Positions 8,594 through 17,675 of a stretch of 64,000 nucleotides of DNA are shown in pieces (within the stretch, counting starts at the first letter, position 1; each line of letters opens with the position of its first letter). This stretch comes from Microbacterium ulmi. GTDB lineage: Bacteria > Actinomycetota > Actinomycetes > Actinomycetales > Microbacteriaceae. The notes beneath the pieces are model-generated. The model had not been told where the DNA came from and did not search any database. It was given only the letters and a program-made list of their open reading frames with translations. Position numbers and translations under genes: made by a program. The DNA lies in assembly GCF_011759705.1 (NCBI RefSeq), contig NZ_JAAOZF010000001.1, positions 2,190,146 through 2,254,145 on the forward strand, in the 5' to 3' direction.

Positions 8594-9619
8594 ATGGCGA
8601 TCTTCAAGCGCAGGCGCGACGCGAGCCCCGACGCTCCCACGGCCGAGCCGACGGAGCCCGTCGCGGCGCCTGACGAGGAGATCGCGGCGCCCGATACGAC
8701 AGCGGCGGCGGCATCCGTCGGCATCTCGGTCTCATCCTTCGGCGGCTTCGGCTCGTCGGGAGCGCCCGACGGCTCGCCGCCGGCGGAGCAGACGGCCCGT
8801 CCCATCACGAACCTGGGCCCGGAGCTTGCGCCGCCCGCGACCGAGACGGTGCCGGGCCTGCGGGACAACGTGCTCCTGCGCGAAGCGCTCGCGGCACTGC
8901 CCGACGAGCCGACGAACCAGCAGCTCGCCGGCGTCGCGCGCCACCTCCTGCAGGGCCATGTGTTCCTGCGCGTGCGAGGCGACGCCCGCGCGCTCCTGTC
9001 GGAGGGCAAGGAGCTGCCGCTCGCGATCGGCACGAAGGACGATCAGCACTACGTCTTCGTCTACTCCAGCGGAGCGGCGCTCAACGCGAGCGTGCAGCAC
9101 GACGGCGCGACCGACACATCGGCGATGGGCCAGCCCGTTCTCACGGTGCTGCGGTACGTGCTCGCGGGCCCCTACGCGGGCATCATGGTCGACCCCGCCT
9201 CGGGCTCCGCTCGCGCCGTCTACACGCGCGCCCTCATCGAGCGCATGGTCGCGGAGGCCGATCCCGAGCTCGAGATCAAGACCATCCTGTCGGAGGAGCG
9301 CACGCCCGAGACCGCGGCGCGCGTCGCCGACGCGCTGACGCGTGCGCGGTTCTGGCTCGCCGCCAACACGGCCCCCGGCGGAGGCTTCGGCATCGCCGAG
9401 GCGCGCTCGCCCGAGGGAGAGCGGCTCATCGAGCTGTACTCGCATCCCATCGAGATCGTCGCGATGGGCAGGGGCGACCAGCCGGCTCCCATGACGGCGG
9501 CACAGCTCGCAGCGGCGCTGCGCTCTGACGAGGGCATCGCGGGGGTCATCGTGGATGCCGCGGGCCCGTGGATCCGGCTCACGCGCGACGACCTCGCGCC
9601 CGTCCTGAACGCGGAGTGA
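8594..9619 (+). CDS. SseB-domain protein
   Basis: 341 residues. The first 85 are a disordered, acidic/Ala-Pro-rich segment after a basic MAIFKRRRD start. An SseB N-terminal-like domain follows (LREALAALPDEPTNQQL.., HVFLRV, ELPLAIGTKDDQHYVFVYSSGAAL). A C-terminal helical half contains ALTRARFWLAANTAPGGGFG and the IELYSHPIEI stretch. The SseB fold is widespread in actinobacteria, including proteins near secretion systems, but its biochemical role is unclear. No signal peptide or membrane helix is seen, so cytosolic. Monocistronic by spacing. Confidence 0.75.
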   Translation: MAIFKRRRDASPDAPTAEPTEPVAAPDEEIAAPDTTAAAASVGISVSSFGGFGSSGAPDGSPPAEQTARPITNLGPELAPPATETVPGLRDNVLLREALAALPDEPTNQQLAGVARHLLQGHVFLRVRGDARALLSEGKELPLAIGTKDDQHYVFVYSSGAALNASVQHDGATDTSAMGQPVLTVLRYVLAGPYAGIMVDPASGSARAVYTRALIERMVAEADPELEIKTILSEERTPETAARVADALTRARFWLAANTAPGGGFGIAEARSPEGERLIELYSHPIEIVAMGRGDQPAPMTAAQLAAALRSDEGIAGVIVDAAGPWIRLTRDDLAPVLNAE

Positions 9620-9727
9620 TCGCCCGCCGGTCCGCCTCGGGCCCACCTGTCGCGCGAAGCGACGCAGGGCCGACGGCATCCCCCGCCCGGTGCCGGCCGC
9701 GCACCGCACATCCCCACAGTGCAGGGA

Positions 9728-9760
9728 AACTGTTCAGGCGAACTGTATAAGTGCTAGAGT
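9728..9760 (+). promoter_or_regulatory. MarR gene promoter with AACTGT direct repeat
   Basis: TAGAGT at 9755-9760 ends 6 nt before the GTG at 9767. AACTGT occurs at 9728-9733 and 9741-9746, 13 bp apart, covering the -35 region. A short GTTC/GAAC inverted repeat lies between them. This is a plausible autoregulatory site. Confidence 0.45.
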
Positions 9761-9766
9761 GAAGGC

Positions 9767-10225
9767 GTGCCCGACTCCACCGACCCGCTCGATCCCGACG
9801 AGGTCGCCGCGGCGCTGCGCACGACGACGGCACGGCTGAACCGCCGGCTGCGCGCCGAGGCGGGCCAGTCCGAGTACACGGCGTCGCAGGCCGCCGTCAT
9901 CAAGCGCCTGATCGACGACGGGCCCGCGACGACGTCCGAGCTCGCCCGTGCCGAGAGCATGCGTCCGCAGTCGATGAGCACGACCGTCGCCTCGCTCGAG
10001 GCCGCGGGCCTCCTCGGCCGCCGCCGCGACCCCGACGACGGCCGTGCCGTGCAGCTGTTCGTGACCGACGAGGGGATGCGCGCCATCCTCGCGGGACGGG
10101 CGGCGAAGCAGGGTTGGCTCCTGCGCGCCATGGAGGACCTCGCGGATGCCGAGATCCGCACCCTCGCCGACGCCGCCGCGATCATCGACCGTCTGCTGCG
10201 GCCCGACGCATCCAGCCGCACCTGA
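9767..10225 (+). CDS. MarR-family transcriptional regulator
   Basis: 152 residues with a MarR winged helix. The dimer helix is LRTTTARLNRRLRAE, the recognition region TTSELARAESMRPQSMSTTVASLEAAGLL, and the wing RRRDPDDGRAVQLFVTDEG. It starts at GTG 9767 with TAGAGT 6 nt upstream. It heads a three-gene unit with a cysteine-hydrolase-fold protein (54 nt on) and an MFS exporter, a common layout in which MarR represses an efflux operon until a small aromatic ligand binds. The ligand is not deducible. Confidence 0.85.
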   Translation: MPDSTDPLDPDEVAAALRTTTARLNRRLRAEAGQSEYTASQAAVIKRLIDDGPATTSELARAESMRPQSMSTTVASLEAAGLLGRRRDPDDGRAVQLFVTDEGMRAILAGRAAKQGWLLRAMEDLADAEIRTLADAAAIIDRLLRPDASSRT

Positions 10226-10279
10226 CCGGCTCCCGCCCGGCCGCCCCGGCTTAGCCGCTTCCCACCCGAAGGAGACCCC

Positions 10280-10825
10280 GTGACCGTCACGACCCTCGAC
10301 CCCCGCACCGCGCTCGTCGTCATCGACCTGCAGAAGGGCATCGCGGGCTCCCCGCAGGCGGCCCCCGTCGTCGCGAAGGCGGCCGCGCTCGCCGACGCAT
10401 TCAGGGCGCAGAGCCTTCCCGTCGTGCTCGTGAACGTGACGGGCGGCGCCCCGGGACGCACGGAGCGTCCGCGTCCGGGCGGCGAGCGGCCGGCCGACTG
10501 GGCAGAGCTGCTCTCCGAGCTCGGCGACGGCATCCGCATCACGAAGCAGACGTGGGGCGCGTTCCATGGCACGCGGCTGCACGACTCCCTGCAGGCCGAG
10601 GGCGTGACGCAGATCGTCCTCGCCGGCATCGCGACGAGCAAGGGGGTCGAGTCGACGGCCCGCGCAGCGCACGAGCACGGCTACAACGTCGCGGTGGCGA
10701 CCGACGCCGTCGCCGACGCCGACCCCGACGCGCACGCCAACGCGCTCGCCCGGGTCTTCCCGGCCCTCGGCGAGACGGGCACGACGGCCGAGATCCTCGA
10801 CCTGCTGGAGGCGAGCGGACGGTGA
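10280..10825 (+). CDS. isochorismatase-fold protein lacking the catalytic Cys
   Basis: 181 residues of the isochorismatase/nicotinamidase-like hydrolase fold. The first catalytic Asp is Asp16 in VVIDLQKG and the Lys is Lys89 in ITKQTWGAFHGT. The position that carries the nucleophilic Cys in hydrolases reads IATSKGVESTARAA, with Gly122 instead. Such Cys-less members exist and their activity is uncertain; true isochorismatases also do without a Cys nucleophile. SD GAAGGAG precedes the GTG start. The stop overlaps the MFS start (GTGA), so translation is probably coupled. Likely co-regulated by the upstream MarR protein. Confidence 0.8.
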   Translation: MTVTTLDPRTALVVIDLQKGIAGSPQAAPVVAKAAALADAFRAQSLPVVLVNVTGGAPGRTERPRPGGERPADWAELLSELGDGIRITKQTWGAFHGTRLHDSLQAEGVTQIVLAGIATSKGVESTARAAHEHGYNVAVATDAVADADPDAHANALARVFPALGETGTTAEILDLLEASGR

Positions 10826-12204
10826 CCGCCGGCGCGCCCGCGCCCGCAGGACGCCCGTTCCCCTGGACGTTCACGGCACCGCTGCTGTGGACGACGTCCC
10901 TCAACCCGGTCAACTCGTCGATCATCGCGACCTCGCTCGTCGCGATCGGCACGGCCTTCGGCGTCAGCGCGGGTCAGACGGCGCTGCTCGTGGCCGCCGT
11001 CTACGTCACGAGCGCCGTCGCCCAGCCCGCGATGGGCAAGCTCGGCGGAGCGTTCGGCCCACGGCGCGTGCTCCTCGGCGGGCTCGCCGTCCTCGTCGTG
11101 GCGGGTCTCGTGGGCGCGTTCGCGCCGTCGTTCGGCTGGCTCGTCGTCTCGCGCGCACTCGTCGGCATCGGCACGGCCGCCGGCTACCCCACGGCGATGG
11201 CGCTCATCCGGCAGCGGGCGGATGCCGCGGGCACGGGCATCCCGGGCAGCGTCCTCGGCGGCGTCTCGATCGCCGCGCAGGTGACAGCCGCCGTCGGCCT
11301 GCCGCTGGGCGGTGCGCTCATGGCGGTCTGGGGCTGGCCCGCGGCGTTCGCGATCAACATCCCGCTCGGCGTCGCCGGCGCCGCGATGGTGCTCGCGTGG
11401 ATCCCGGCGGACGCCCCGCGTGCGCGCCGGTCGGCACGAGACCTCGTGCGCGAACTCGACCCCGCGGGCCTCGCACTGTTCGCCGTCGCGGTGGTGTCGC
11501 TCATCGCGGTGCTGTCCGACGTGAGGTCGCTCTCGTGGTGGCTCGTCGTCCTCTTCGCCGTGGCGATCGCGGCGCTGATCGTGTGGGAGCGCCGTGCCGC
11601 GGTTCCGTTCATCGACGTGCGGATGCTCGCCCGCAACGGCACTCTCCTGCGCACGTACATCCGGCAGGCGCTCGCGCTCCTGGCTGCGTACACGGTGCTG
11701 TACGGGTACGTGCAGTGGCTCGAGGAGGGCCGGGGGCTCGCCGCGAGCGTCAGCGGACTCGTCATGCTCCCGATGAGCGCCGTCGCCGCCGTGTGCGCCG
11801 GGGTCATCTCGCGGCGGGCGCTCATCCGCGTGCCGCTGCTCATCAGCTCCGGCGCCATGATCCTCGGCGGCGGCGCGCTCCTGCTGGTCGGCCACGACAC
11901 GAGCGTCGCGGCGCTCGTCGCGCTGAGCCTGATGTTCGGGCTCGTGCTGGGGCTCACCTCGACGAGCAACCAGGCTGCGCTGTACACGCAGACGAGCGCC
12001 GCGGGCATCGGCGTCGCATCGGGCCTCCTGCGCACGTCGAGCTATCTCGGCGCGATTCTCGCATCGGCCCTCATCGGGCTCGCGTTCCCCGCGCGCGCGA
12101 CCGACGCGGGGCTCCATGCGGCGGCCTGGGCGATCGCGGGGGTGGGCGTGCTCGTGCTCCTGCTCGTCGCGCTCGACCGGCGCCTCCCGCTGCGCGGCCA
12201 GTGA
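10822..12204 (+). CDS. MFS multidrug-type transporter
   Basis: 460 residues, 12-14 membrane helices. Transporter signatures include GKLGGAFGPRRVLLGG in the helix 2-3 loop (motif A) and SRALVGIGTAAGYPTAMALIRQ in helix 4. A C-terminal half ends in LRTSSYLGAILASALIG. It resembles drug:proton antiporters of the DHA2 type. The GTG at 10822 overlaps the upstream stop by 4 nt. The frame extends further upstream through the hydrolase gene but that is shadow reading. Third gene of the MarR operon, so probably exports the inducer or a related toxic compound. Confidence 0.85.
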   Translation: MTAGAPAPAGRPFPWTFTAPLLWTTSLNPVNSSIIATSLVAIGTAFGVSAGQTALLVAAVYVTSAVAQPAMGKLGGAFGPRRVLLGGLAVLVVAGLVGAFAPSFGWLVVSRALVGIGTAAGYPTAMALIRQRADAAGTGIPGSVLGGVSIAAQVTAAVGLPLGGALMAVWGWPAAFAINIPLGVAGAAMVLAWIPADAPRARRSARDLVRELDPAGLALFAVAVVSLIAVLSDVRSLSWWLVVLFAVAIAALIVWERRAAVPFIDVRMLARNGTLLRTYIRQALALLAAYTVLYGYVQWLEEGRGLAASVSGLVMLPMSAVAAVCAGVISRRALIRVPLLISSGAMILGGGALLLVGHDTSVAALVALSLMFGLVLGLTSTSNQAALYTQTSAAGIGVASGLLRTSSYLGAILASALIGLAFPARATDAGLHAAAWAIAGVGVLVLLLVALDRRLPLRGQ

Positions 12205-12378
12205 GGGCGGGCACGGCGGATGCCGCGACCGCCGGAGCCCGGCTCCCGGCGTGCGTGGATGCGGGCACACCGTCGCAGACGGGGCGCTCTCGCCTGGCGC
12301 TGCTCCCGTCGCCGGTGCCCGAGCGGCCCGCGCCGGTGCGGGCATCGTGACAGGGTGCCGGATGTCGCGGCATCCCGC

Positions 12379-12384
12379 TACCGT
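12379..12384 (+). promoter_or_regulatory. -10 of leaderless promoter for the LigD-type polymerase
   Basis: TACCGT, 6 nt before the ATG at 12391. Confidence 0.5.
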
Positions 12385-12390
12385 CGAGGC

Positions 12391-13416
12391 ATGGCGACGG
12401 AGCGGATCACTCTGACGGTGCCTGGGCCGCACGGCGACCGGGAGGTCGGGCTCTCGAGCCCCGGCCGTGTCATCTGGCCGGCGCTCGGGATCACGAAGCG
12501 CGAGCTCGCGGAGTATCTCATCGCCGTCGCGGGGCCCTTCCTCGCGGCCAACGGCGACAGGCCCGTCTCGCTCGAACGGTTCCCCGACGGCATCGAGGGG
12601 GAGAGGTTCTACTCGAAGAACCCGCCCAAGGGCGCGCCGGGGTTCGTCGAGGCCGTCACCGTGACGTACAACAGCGGGCGGCGGCATCCGCAGCTCGTCC
12701 TCACCGAGATCGCGGCCGCCGTCTGGGCGGCGCAGATGAACACCGTCGTGTTCCACCCCTGGGCTTCGCTCACAGCGAACACCGACAACCCCGTCGAGCT
12801 GCGGATCGATCTCGATCCCGTGCCGGGAACGGGGTTCGCCGAGGCCGCCGCCGTCGCGCCCGCCCTGCGCGAGGTGCTCGCCGAGGCAGGGCTCGAAGCC
12901 TGGATCAAGACGAGCGGGAGCCGCGGCATCCATGTCTTCTGTCCCATCGAGCCGGAGTGGGAGTTCCTCGACGTGCGGCACGCCGTCATCGCGGCCGGCC
13001 GCGAGCTCGAGCGGCGGGAGCCCTCGAAGGTCACGATGAACTGGTGGAAGGAGGAGCGAGGCGAGCGCATCTTCATCGACTTCAATCAGGCCAACCGCGA
13101 CCGCACGATGGCGGGCGCCTACAGCCCCCGTGCGCTGCCGGGCGCGACGGTGTCGACGCCGATCGCGTGGGAAGAGCTGCCGGATGCCGATCCCGCCGCC
13201 TTCACGGTGCGCACGGTGCCGCAGCGGATCGCGGACTCGGGCGACCCGTGGGCGGGCTTCCTCGACAGGCCCGGGCGCATCGACACGCTCCTGGAGTGGT
13301 GGCAGCGCGACCTCGAGGACGGACTCGGCGAGCTGCCGTTCCCGCCCGAGTTCCCGAAGATGCCCGGGGAGCCGCCTCGCGTGCAGCCGAGCCGGGCGCG
13401 CAAGGTCGAGGAGTGA
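12391..13416 (+). CDS. ligD: LigD-type DNA repair polymerase/primase
   Basis: 341-residue stand-alone LigD polymerase domain (archaeo-eukaryotic primase fold) of bacterial non-homologous end joining. It fills gaps and adds nucleotides at broken ends, preferring ribonucleotides. Signatures are VIWPALGITKRELAEY near the N-terminus, RFPDGIEGERFYSKNPPKGA, the metal-binding RIDLDP (Asp140 and Asp142), KTSGSRGIHVFCPI, and RIFIDFNQANRDRTMAGAYS. No ligase or phosphoesterase domain is fused. The ATP-dependent ligase at 14867-15940 is the likely partner. No Ku gene is in the window. The start is supported by TACCGT 6 nt upstream. Confidence 0.9.
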   Translation: MATERITLTVPGPHGDREVGLSSPGRVIWPALGITKRELAEYLIAVAGPFLAANGDRPVSLERFPDGIEGERFYSKNPPKGAPGFVEAVTVTYNSGRRHPQLVLTEIAAAVWAAQMNTVVFHPWASLTANTDNPVELRIDLDPVPGTGFAEAAAVAPALREVLAEAGLEAWIKTSGSRGIHVFCPIEPEWEFLDVRHAVIAAGRELERREPSKVTMNWWKEERGERIFIDFNQANRDRTMAGAYSPRALPGATVSTPIAWEELPDADPAAFTVRTVPQRIADSGDPWAGFLDRPGRIDTLLEWWQRDLEDGLGELPFPPEFPKMPGEPPRVQPSRARKVEE

Positions 13417-13510
13417 CGGCACGGCGGTGCCGCACCATCGCGACGAGCCGAGCGCCCACGAGCTCGTATCCGATCCCACGTGTCGTCGGGGCGCGGCTAC
13501 GGCTCGATGC

Positions 13511-14821
13511 TCAGCGCTCCGTGGGCACCTGCCACTCCCGTTCGGTCAGGATGCGCGCGACCGTGAGTCCGACCGCGAGGGCGACGACGACGAACAGCGC
13601 CTGGCCGCCGTTCTGCACGGCCGACACCGTGTCGCCGTCGATCGTCGCGACGATCGCCCGGTACGACGCCGCGCCCGGGATCATGATGAGGACGGCGGGA
13701 ACCGTCAGGATGACCCGCGGCGCGCGGATGCGCGTCGACACGGCGAAGGCGCCGACCCCCACGGCGACACCCGCCGCGGCCGCGGCGACGGCCGGCATCG
13801 TGCCCGCATCGACGAGGAGGAGGCGCCCTACGTTCGCGATCGTGCCGATCGTCGCGGCCGTGCAGGCGAACCACCACGGCGTCTGGAAGAGCAGTGCGAA
13901 GCCGAGCACGCCGACGAACCCGGCGACGAGCCGCACGACCGACAGCAGCGGCTCGTAGAGCTCGGGGGGAGCCGTCGAGATGGGACTCGACTGGAACGTC
14001 GCCGCGATCGCCCATACGGCCGTGCCCGTCGCGAGCAGCACGAGACAGGCGTACACGATGCGGGCGATCCCCGCATTCAGGTCGAGGCGGGCGAGGTCCA
14101 TCGCCCCCGTCACGAGAGGGAACCCGGGCACGAGGAACAGCACGGCGCTCGTGAGCGCGGCATCGTGCTGCCCCGTCGCGATCCCCCCGGCCTCCATGAG
14201 GGTGATCACCGCGAGGTAGCCGAGCAGGGCGACGACGGCTGCGAGGAAGACGACGAAGAACTCGTTGAGACGCGCACGCGCGAGCAGGATGCGCACCCAC
14301 TGTCCGGCCGCGACGGCGAGGCCCACCGCGATCGCCTCCTGCCAGCCGCCGTTGTTGAGCAGCGCGAAGGCGGCACAGGCGGCGGCCGCCGCGACGACCC
14401 TGACGATGACGGGGTATCGGGGCGGCGTGCGCTCGACGCGGTCGAGCCCGGCCTGCAGCTGAGCAGTCGTGACGCCCCCGGCGACCGAGTGCGTGAGCCG
14501 CTGCAGCTGAGAGATGCGGCCCGCGTCGACGCCGGGCCGGCGGGTCTCGGCGACACGCGTGCGGTACAGCGCACCGCGCTGCGCCGTCACGACGATGTCG
14601 GTCATGCCGACACGGGAATGCAGGTCGTCGATGCCGACGGCGTGCGCGACCCGCTCCATCGAGTCGCGCACGCGGGCTGACGACGCACCGGCCCCGAGCA
14701 TGAGCTGCCCGAGGCGCAGCACGGCGTCGAGCCGCGCCATGAAGTGCAGCGGCTCGAGGCGGAGCTCCGCGGTCTCGGTCGGCTCCTCCGCCCGGGGCGG
14801 GATGCCGTCGTCGTCGGACAT
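13511..14821 (-). CDS. thrE: ThrE-family threonine/serine exporter
   Basis: 436 residues. The N-terminal ThrE domain has LMLGAGASSARVRDSMERVAHAVG, as in ThrE proteins of corynebacteria. Around ten hydrophobic segments follow: the five-helix ThrE module, then a C-terminal ThrE_2-like five-helix module. The family exports L-threonine and L-serine driven by the membrane potential. SD is weak; a CAGGAT hexamer sits 6 nt upstream of the ATG, a variant of the leaderless pattern. It lies between two end-joining genes with no obvious functional tie to them. Convergent with the LigD-type polymerase. Confidence 0.88.
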   Translation of the reverse strand: MSDDDGIPPRAEEPTETAELRLEPLHFMARLDAVLRLGQLMLGAGASSARVRDSMERVAHAVGIDDLHSRVGMTDIVVTAQRGALYRTRVAETRRPGVDAGRISQLQRLTHSVAGGVTTAQLQAGLDRVERTPPRYPVIVRVVAAAAACAAFALLNNGGWQEAIAVGLAVAAGQWVRILLARARLNEFFVVFLAAVVALLGYLAVITLMEAGGIATGQHDAALTSAVLFLVPGFPLVTGAMDLARLDLNAGIARIVYACLVLLATGTAVWAIAATFQSSPISTAPPELYEPLLSVVRLVAGFVGVLGFALLFQTPWWFACTAATIGTIANVGRLLLVDAGTMPAVAAAAAGVAVGVGAFAVSTRIRAPRVILTVPAVLIMIPGAASYRAIVATIDGDTVSAVQNGGQALFVVVALAVGLTVARILTEREWQVPTER

Positions 14822-14866
14822 GTGTCGATCCTGGCACCGCGGACCCGGCCGCCGGGAGGGGCGGCC

Positions 14867-15940
14867 TCAGATCAGCACGTCCGCGAGATCGTATGCCGAC
14901 ACCGTCTCGAGCTGGTCGTACGTGCACGAGCGCGCCTCGCGGTCGGGGCGCCACCGCTCGAACTGCACCGTGTGGCGGAATCGCCGGCCCTCGAGCTGGT
15001 CGTACCGCACCTCGAGCACGCGCTCGGGGCGCAGCCGCACGAACGACGTGTCCTTCGCGGCGGCCGTGAACCGCGAGCGCTCTCCTTCGCCCGTGACGGC
15101 CTCGCCGTCCTCGCCGCGCTCGACGAGCGGTGCGAGCTCGTCGACGAGCTCGAGGCGGCGCTGGGCGCTCCACGCCGAGACCGCCCCCACGTTGAACAGC
15201 TGCCCGTCGTCGCCGTAGAGCCCGACCAGGAGCGACCCGACGCCCGCTCCCGACGTGTGGACGCGGTATCCGAGCGCGACGACGTCGGCCGTGCGCGCGT
15301 GCTTGATCTTGAACATCGTGCGCTTGTTCGGCGCGTAGGGCTGGTCGAGCGGTTTCGCGACGACGCCGTCGAGGCCCGCGCCCTCGAACTCGGCGAGCCA
15401 GCGCTGCGCGAGCGCCGTGTCGTCGGTCGCGCGCGTCACGTGCAGCGGATGCGGCAACCCCGCGAAGAGCTCGACCAGCTCGGCCCGCCGTGCCGAGAAC
15501 GGCTCGGCCTGGAGGCTGCGCTCGCCGCGGGCGAGGAGGTCGAACGCGATGAACATCGCCGGCGTCTGCTCGGCGAGCCGAGCGACGCGGGATGCCGCGG
15601 GGTGGATGCGCTGCGTCAGGGCCTCCCAGTCGAGCCGCTGTCCGCCGGGCTCCTGCGCGCCCGACCCCCGGCCCGCCGGGGCGCGCCCGGGCACGACGAT
15701 CTCGCCGTCGACGAGGCACGGCTCGGGGAGGAGCCGCGAGAACGCCTCGACGAGCTCGGGGAAGTACCGCGTCAGCGGCTTCGCTCCGCGGCTGCCGATC
15801 TCGACCGTCTCGCCGTCCCACGACACGAGGGCGCGGAACCCGTCCCACTTCGGCTCGTACGAGAGGCCGCCGGGCACGGCATCCTGAGCCGGAACGGCGG
15901 AAACGGCCTTCGCGAGCATCGGCGCGGGGATCTCGTACAT
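14867..15940 (-). CDS. ATP-dependent DNA ligase, LigD/LigC type
   Basis: 357 residues. The adenylated Lys31 is in YEPKWDGFRAL (motif I), followed by IGSRGAKPLTRYFP, VDGEIVV (motif III), FIAFDLLA (motif IIIa), GLDGVVAKPLDQPY (motif IV) and MFKIKHARTADVVALG (motif V). A C-terminal OB-fold half contains VLEVRYDQLEGRRFRH. It seals nicks using ATP, most likely in end joining. The frame is open to 16015 but the ATG at 15940 begins directly at the conserved MYEIPAPMLA. The polymerase partner is 1.5 kb away on the other strand, so the LigD activities are split into separate proteins here. Confidence 0.92.
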   Translation of the reverse strand: MYEIPAPMLAKAVSAVPAQDAVPGGLSYEPKWDGFRALVSWDGETVEIGSRGAKPLTRYFPELVEAFSRLLPEPCLVDGEIVVPGRAPAGRGSGAQEPGGQRLDWEALTQRIHPAASRVARLAEQTPAMFIAFDLLARGERSLQAEPFSARRAELVELFAGLPHPLHVTRATDDTALAQRWLAEFEGAGLDGVVAKPLDQPYAPNKRTMFKIKHARTADVVALGYRVHTSGAGVGSLLVGLYGDDGQLFNVGAVSAWSAQRRLELVDELAPLVERGEDGEAVTGEGERSRFTAAAKDTSFVRLRPERVLEVRYDQLEGRRFRHTVQFERWRPDREARSCTYDQLETVSAYDLADVLI

Positions 15941-16082
15941 GGCTCCATCCTGCCCCGCGGGTCGGACGCCGGGGGAGCCCGGCGGCGAATCGAGCCCGCC
16001 GCCGCGCACGCACACCCCTTCCCGCCTGCTCCTCGGTCACGGCAGACTCGGAGCCGGGGCGTCCGCTCCGCAGGAGGTGACC

Positions 16083-17660
16083 GTGCGCGCCGTCTTCGAG
16101 TTCCTGGCCTCGCAGCCCGTGCTCCTCGTGTTCCTCCTCGTCGGCATCGGCGCCTCGGTGGGGCGCATCCGCGTGGCGGGCATCTCGCTCGGCGCCGTCG
16201 CCGTGCTGTTCGCCGCGATCGGGATCAACGCGCTGAGCGTCTCGCAGGGGGTCACCCTCGAGATCCCGGCGCCGATCGGCGACCTCGGCGTCGTCGTCTT
16301 CGCGTTCGCGACCGGGATCATCGCGGGCCCCGGGTTCTTCAACGCCCTGCGGACGTCGTACCTCATGATGCTCGCCGTCACGGGGCTGCTCGTCGTCGCT
16401 GGGGCGGCAGGCTCTTTCGTCGGCATCGGGCTCGGCATCCCACCGCTCACGATCGCGGGCACCTTCGCGGGGGCCATGACGAACACGCCGTCGCTCGCGG
16501 CGACGGGAGGCAGCGCCGAGGCGACGGTCGGCTACGCGAGCGCGTACCTGTTCGGCGTCATCGCCGCGATGGCGGCGGTCGCGCTCGCGCTGCGGCACAG
16601 CAGATCCGACACGGACGCGCCCGACCCGATCGTCGACAAGCCCGTCGCGATCGACACGGAGGCGCACCCGACGGCCGCCGATGTCACGAAGCGGCACGGC
16701 GATCGCATCGCCTTCTCCCGCGTGCGGCACGACGACGACGCGTCCGTCGAGGCCGTCGGTCCCGACACGGTGTTCGAGCCCGGCGACGTCGTCAACGTCA
16801 CGGGTCCCCGTGACGAAGTGGATGCCGTCGCGATGGAGCTCGGCCACACGAGCGCCATCGACATCACGCGCGATCGGTCGGCGCTCGACTTCCGCAGGAT
16901 CATCCTCTCCAATGCGAAGCTCTCGGGCCACACGATCGGCGAGCTGAACCTGCGCACCCGATTCGGGGCCAACGTTGCGCGCGTGCGCCGCGGCGACGTC
17001 GAGGTCGTCGGCACGGCCGACTTCGAGCTGCACCTCGGCGACCGCCTCCGGGTCGTCGCACCCACCGATCGCATGGCCGAGGTGACGGAGTACCTGGGCG
17101 ACTCCGAGCGCGGCCTCGCCGACATCAACCCCATCGCGCTCGGACTCGGCATCGCGCTGGGTCTGCTCCTCGGCTCGATCCAGATCCCGATTCCCGGCGG
17201 CCACTTCAGCCTCGGCTACGCGGCGGGCGCCCTCGTGATCGGGCTCGTCATGGGCAGGCTCGGCCGCATCGGACCGTTCGTGACCTCGTTGCCGCACACC
17301 GCGGCGACCGTCCTCGCCGAGCTCGGGCTGCTCGTCTTCCTCGCCTTCGCGGGGACGAAGGCGGGGTCGCTCATCGTCGACGCGATCGTCTCGGGCGAGG
17401 TGGTGCGCCTTCTCCTGCTGGGCGCCGTCATGACGACGATCGTCGTGTTCGGGGTCTACCTCGTCGTGCGGCACGTCTTCCGGCTCGGCGGGACGCGGCT
17501 GTCGGGAGTGGTCGGCGGCGCGCAGACGAACCCCGCGATCCTGGGCTTCGCCAACAGCCGCACGGGCTACGACGTGCGCGTCGCGCTCGGGTACACCCTC
17601 GTCTATCCCGCCGCGATGGTCGTGAAGATCCTCATCGCTCAAGTGCTCGTGGGGCTCTGA
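16083..17660 (+). CDS. AspT/YidE-family transporter with TrkA-C domains
   Basis: 525 residues in the aspartate:alanine exchanger (AAEx) arrangement: about five N-terminal helices, a cytosolic region (residues ~180-340) with two RCK/TrkA-C-like segments, then five to six more helices. The two membrane halves are internal repeats, visible as TIAGTFAGAMTNTPSLAATGG in the first and RLSGVVGGAQTNPAILGFA in the second. AspT exchanges aspartate and alanine; most YidE/YbjL relatives have unknown substrates. A perfect AGGAGG at 16072-16077 lies 5 nt before GTG 16083, which decides this start over the longer frame. Confidence 0.85.
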   Translation: MRAVFEFLASQPVLLVFLLVGIGASVGRIRVAGISLGAVAVLFAAIGINALSVSQGVTLEIPAPIGDLGVVVFAFATGIIAGPGFFNALRTSYLMMLAVTGLLVVAGAAGSFVGIGLGIPPLTIAGTFAGAMTNTPSLAATGGSAEATVGYASAYLFGVIAAMAAVALALRHSRSDTDAPDPIVDKPVAIDTEAHPTAADVTKRHGDRIAFSRVRHDDDASVEAVGPDTVFEPGDVVNVTGPRDEVDAVAMELGHTSAIDITRDRSALDFRRIILSNAKLSGHTIGELNLRTRFGANVARVRRGDVEVVGTADFELHLGDRLRVVAPTDRMAEVTEYLGDSERGLADINPIALGLGIALGLLLGSIQIPIPGGHFSLGYAAGALVIGLVMGRLGRIGPFVTSLPHTAATVLAELGLLVFLAFAGTKAGSLIVDAIVSGEVVRLLLLGAVMTTIVVFGVYLVVRHVFRLGGTRLSGVVGGAQTNPAILGFANSRTGYDVRVALGYTLVYPAAMVVKILIAQVLVGL

Positions 17661-17675
17661 CCACAGCGCGTCGCG

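Noticed and set aside
15941..16015. Longer N-terminus for the DNA ligase starting at 16015
   Set aside because: The extra 25 residues are Gly/Pro-rich with no match to ligases, and the ATG at 15940 starts the conserved domain.
13497..17642. 1381-codon open frame on the minus strand
   Set aside because: Runs across thrE, the ligase and the AspT-type transporter in the wrong frame; low-complexity Arg-rich translation.
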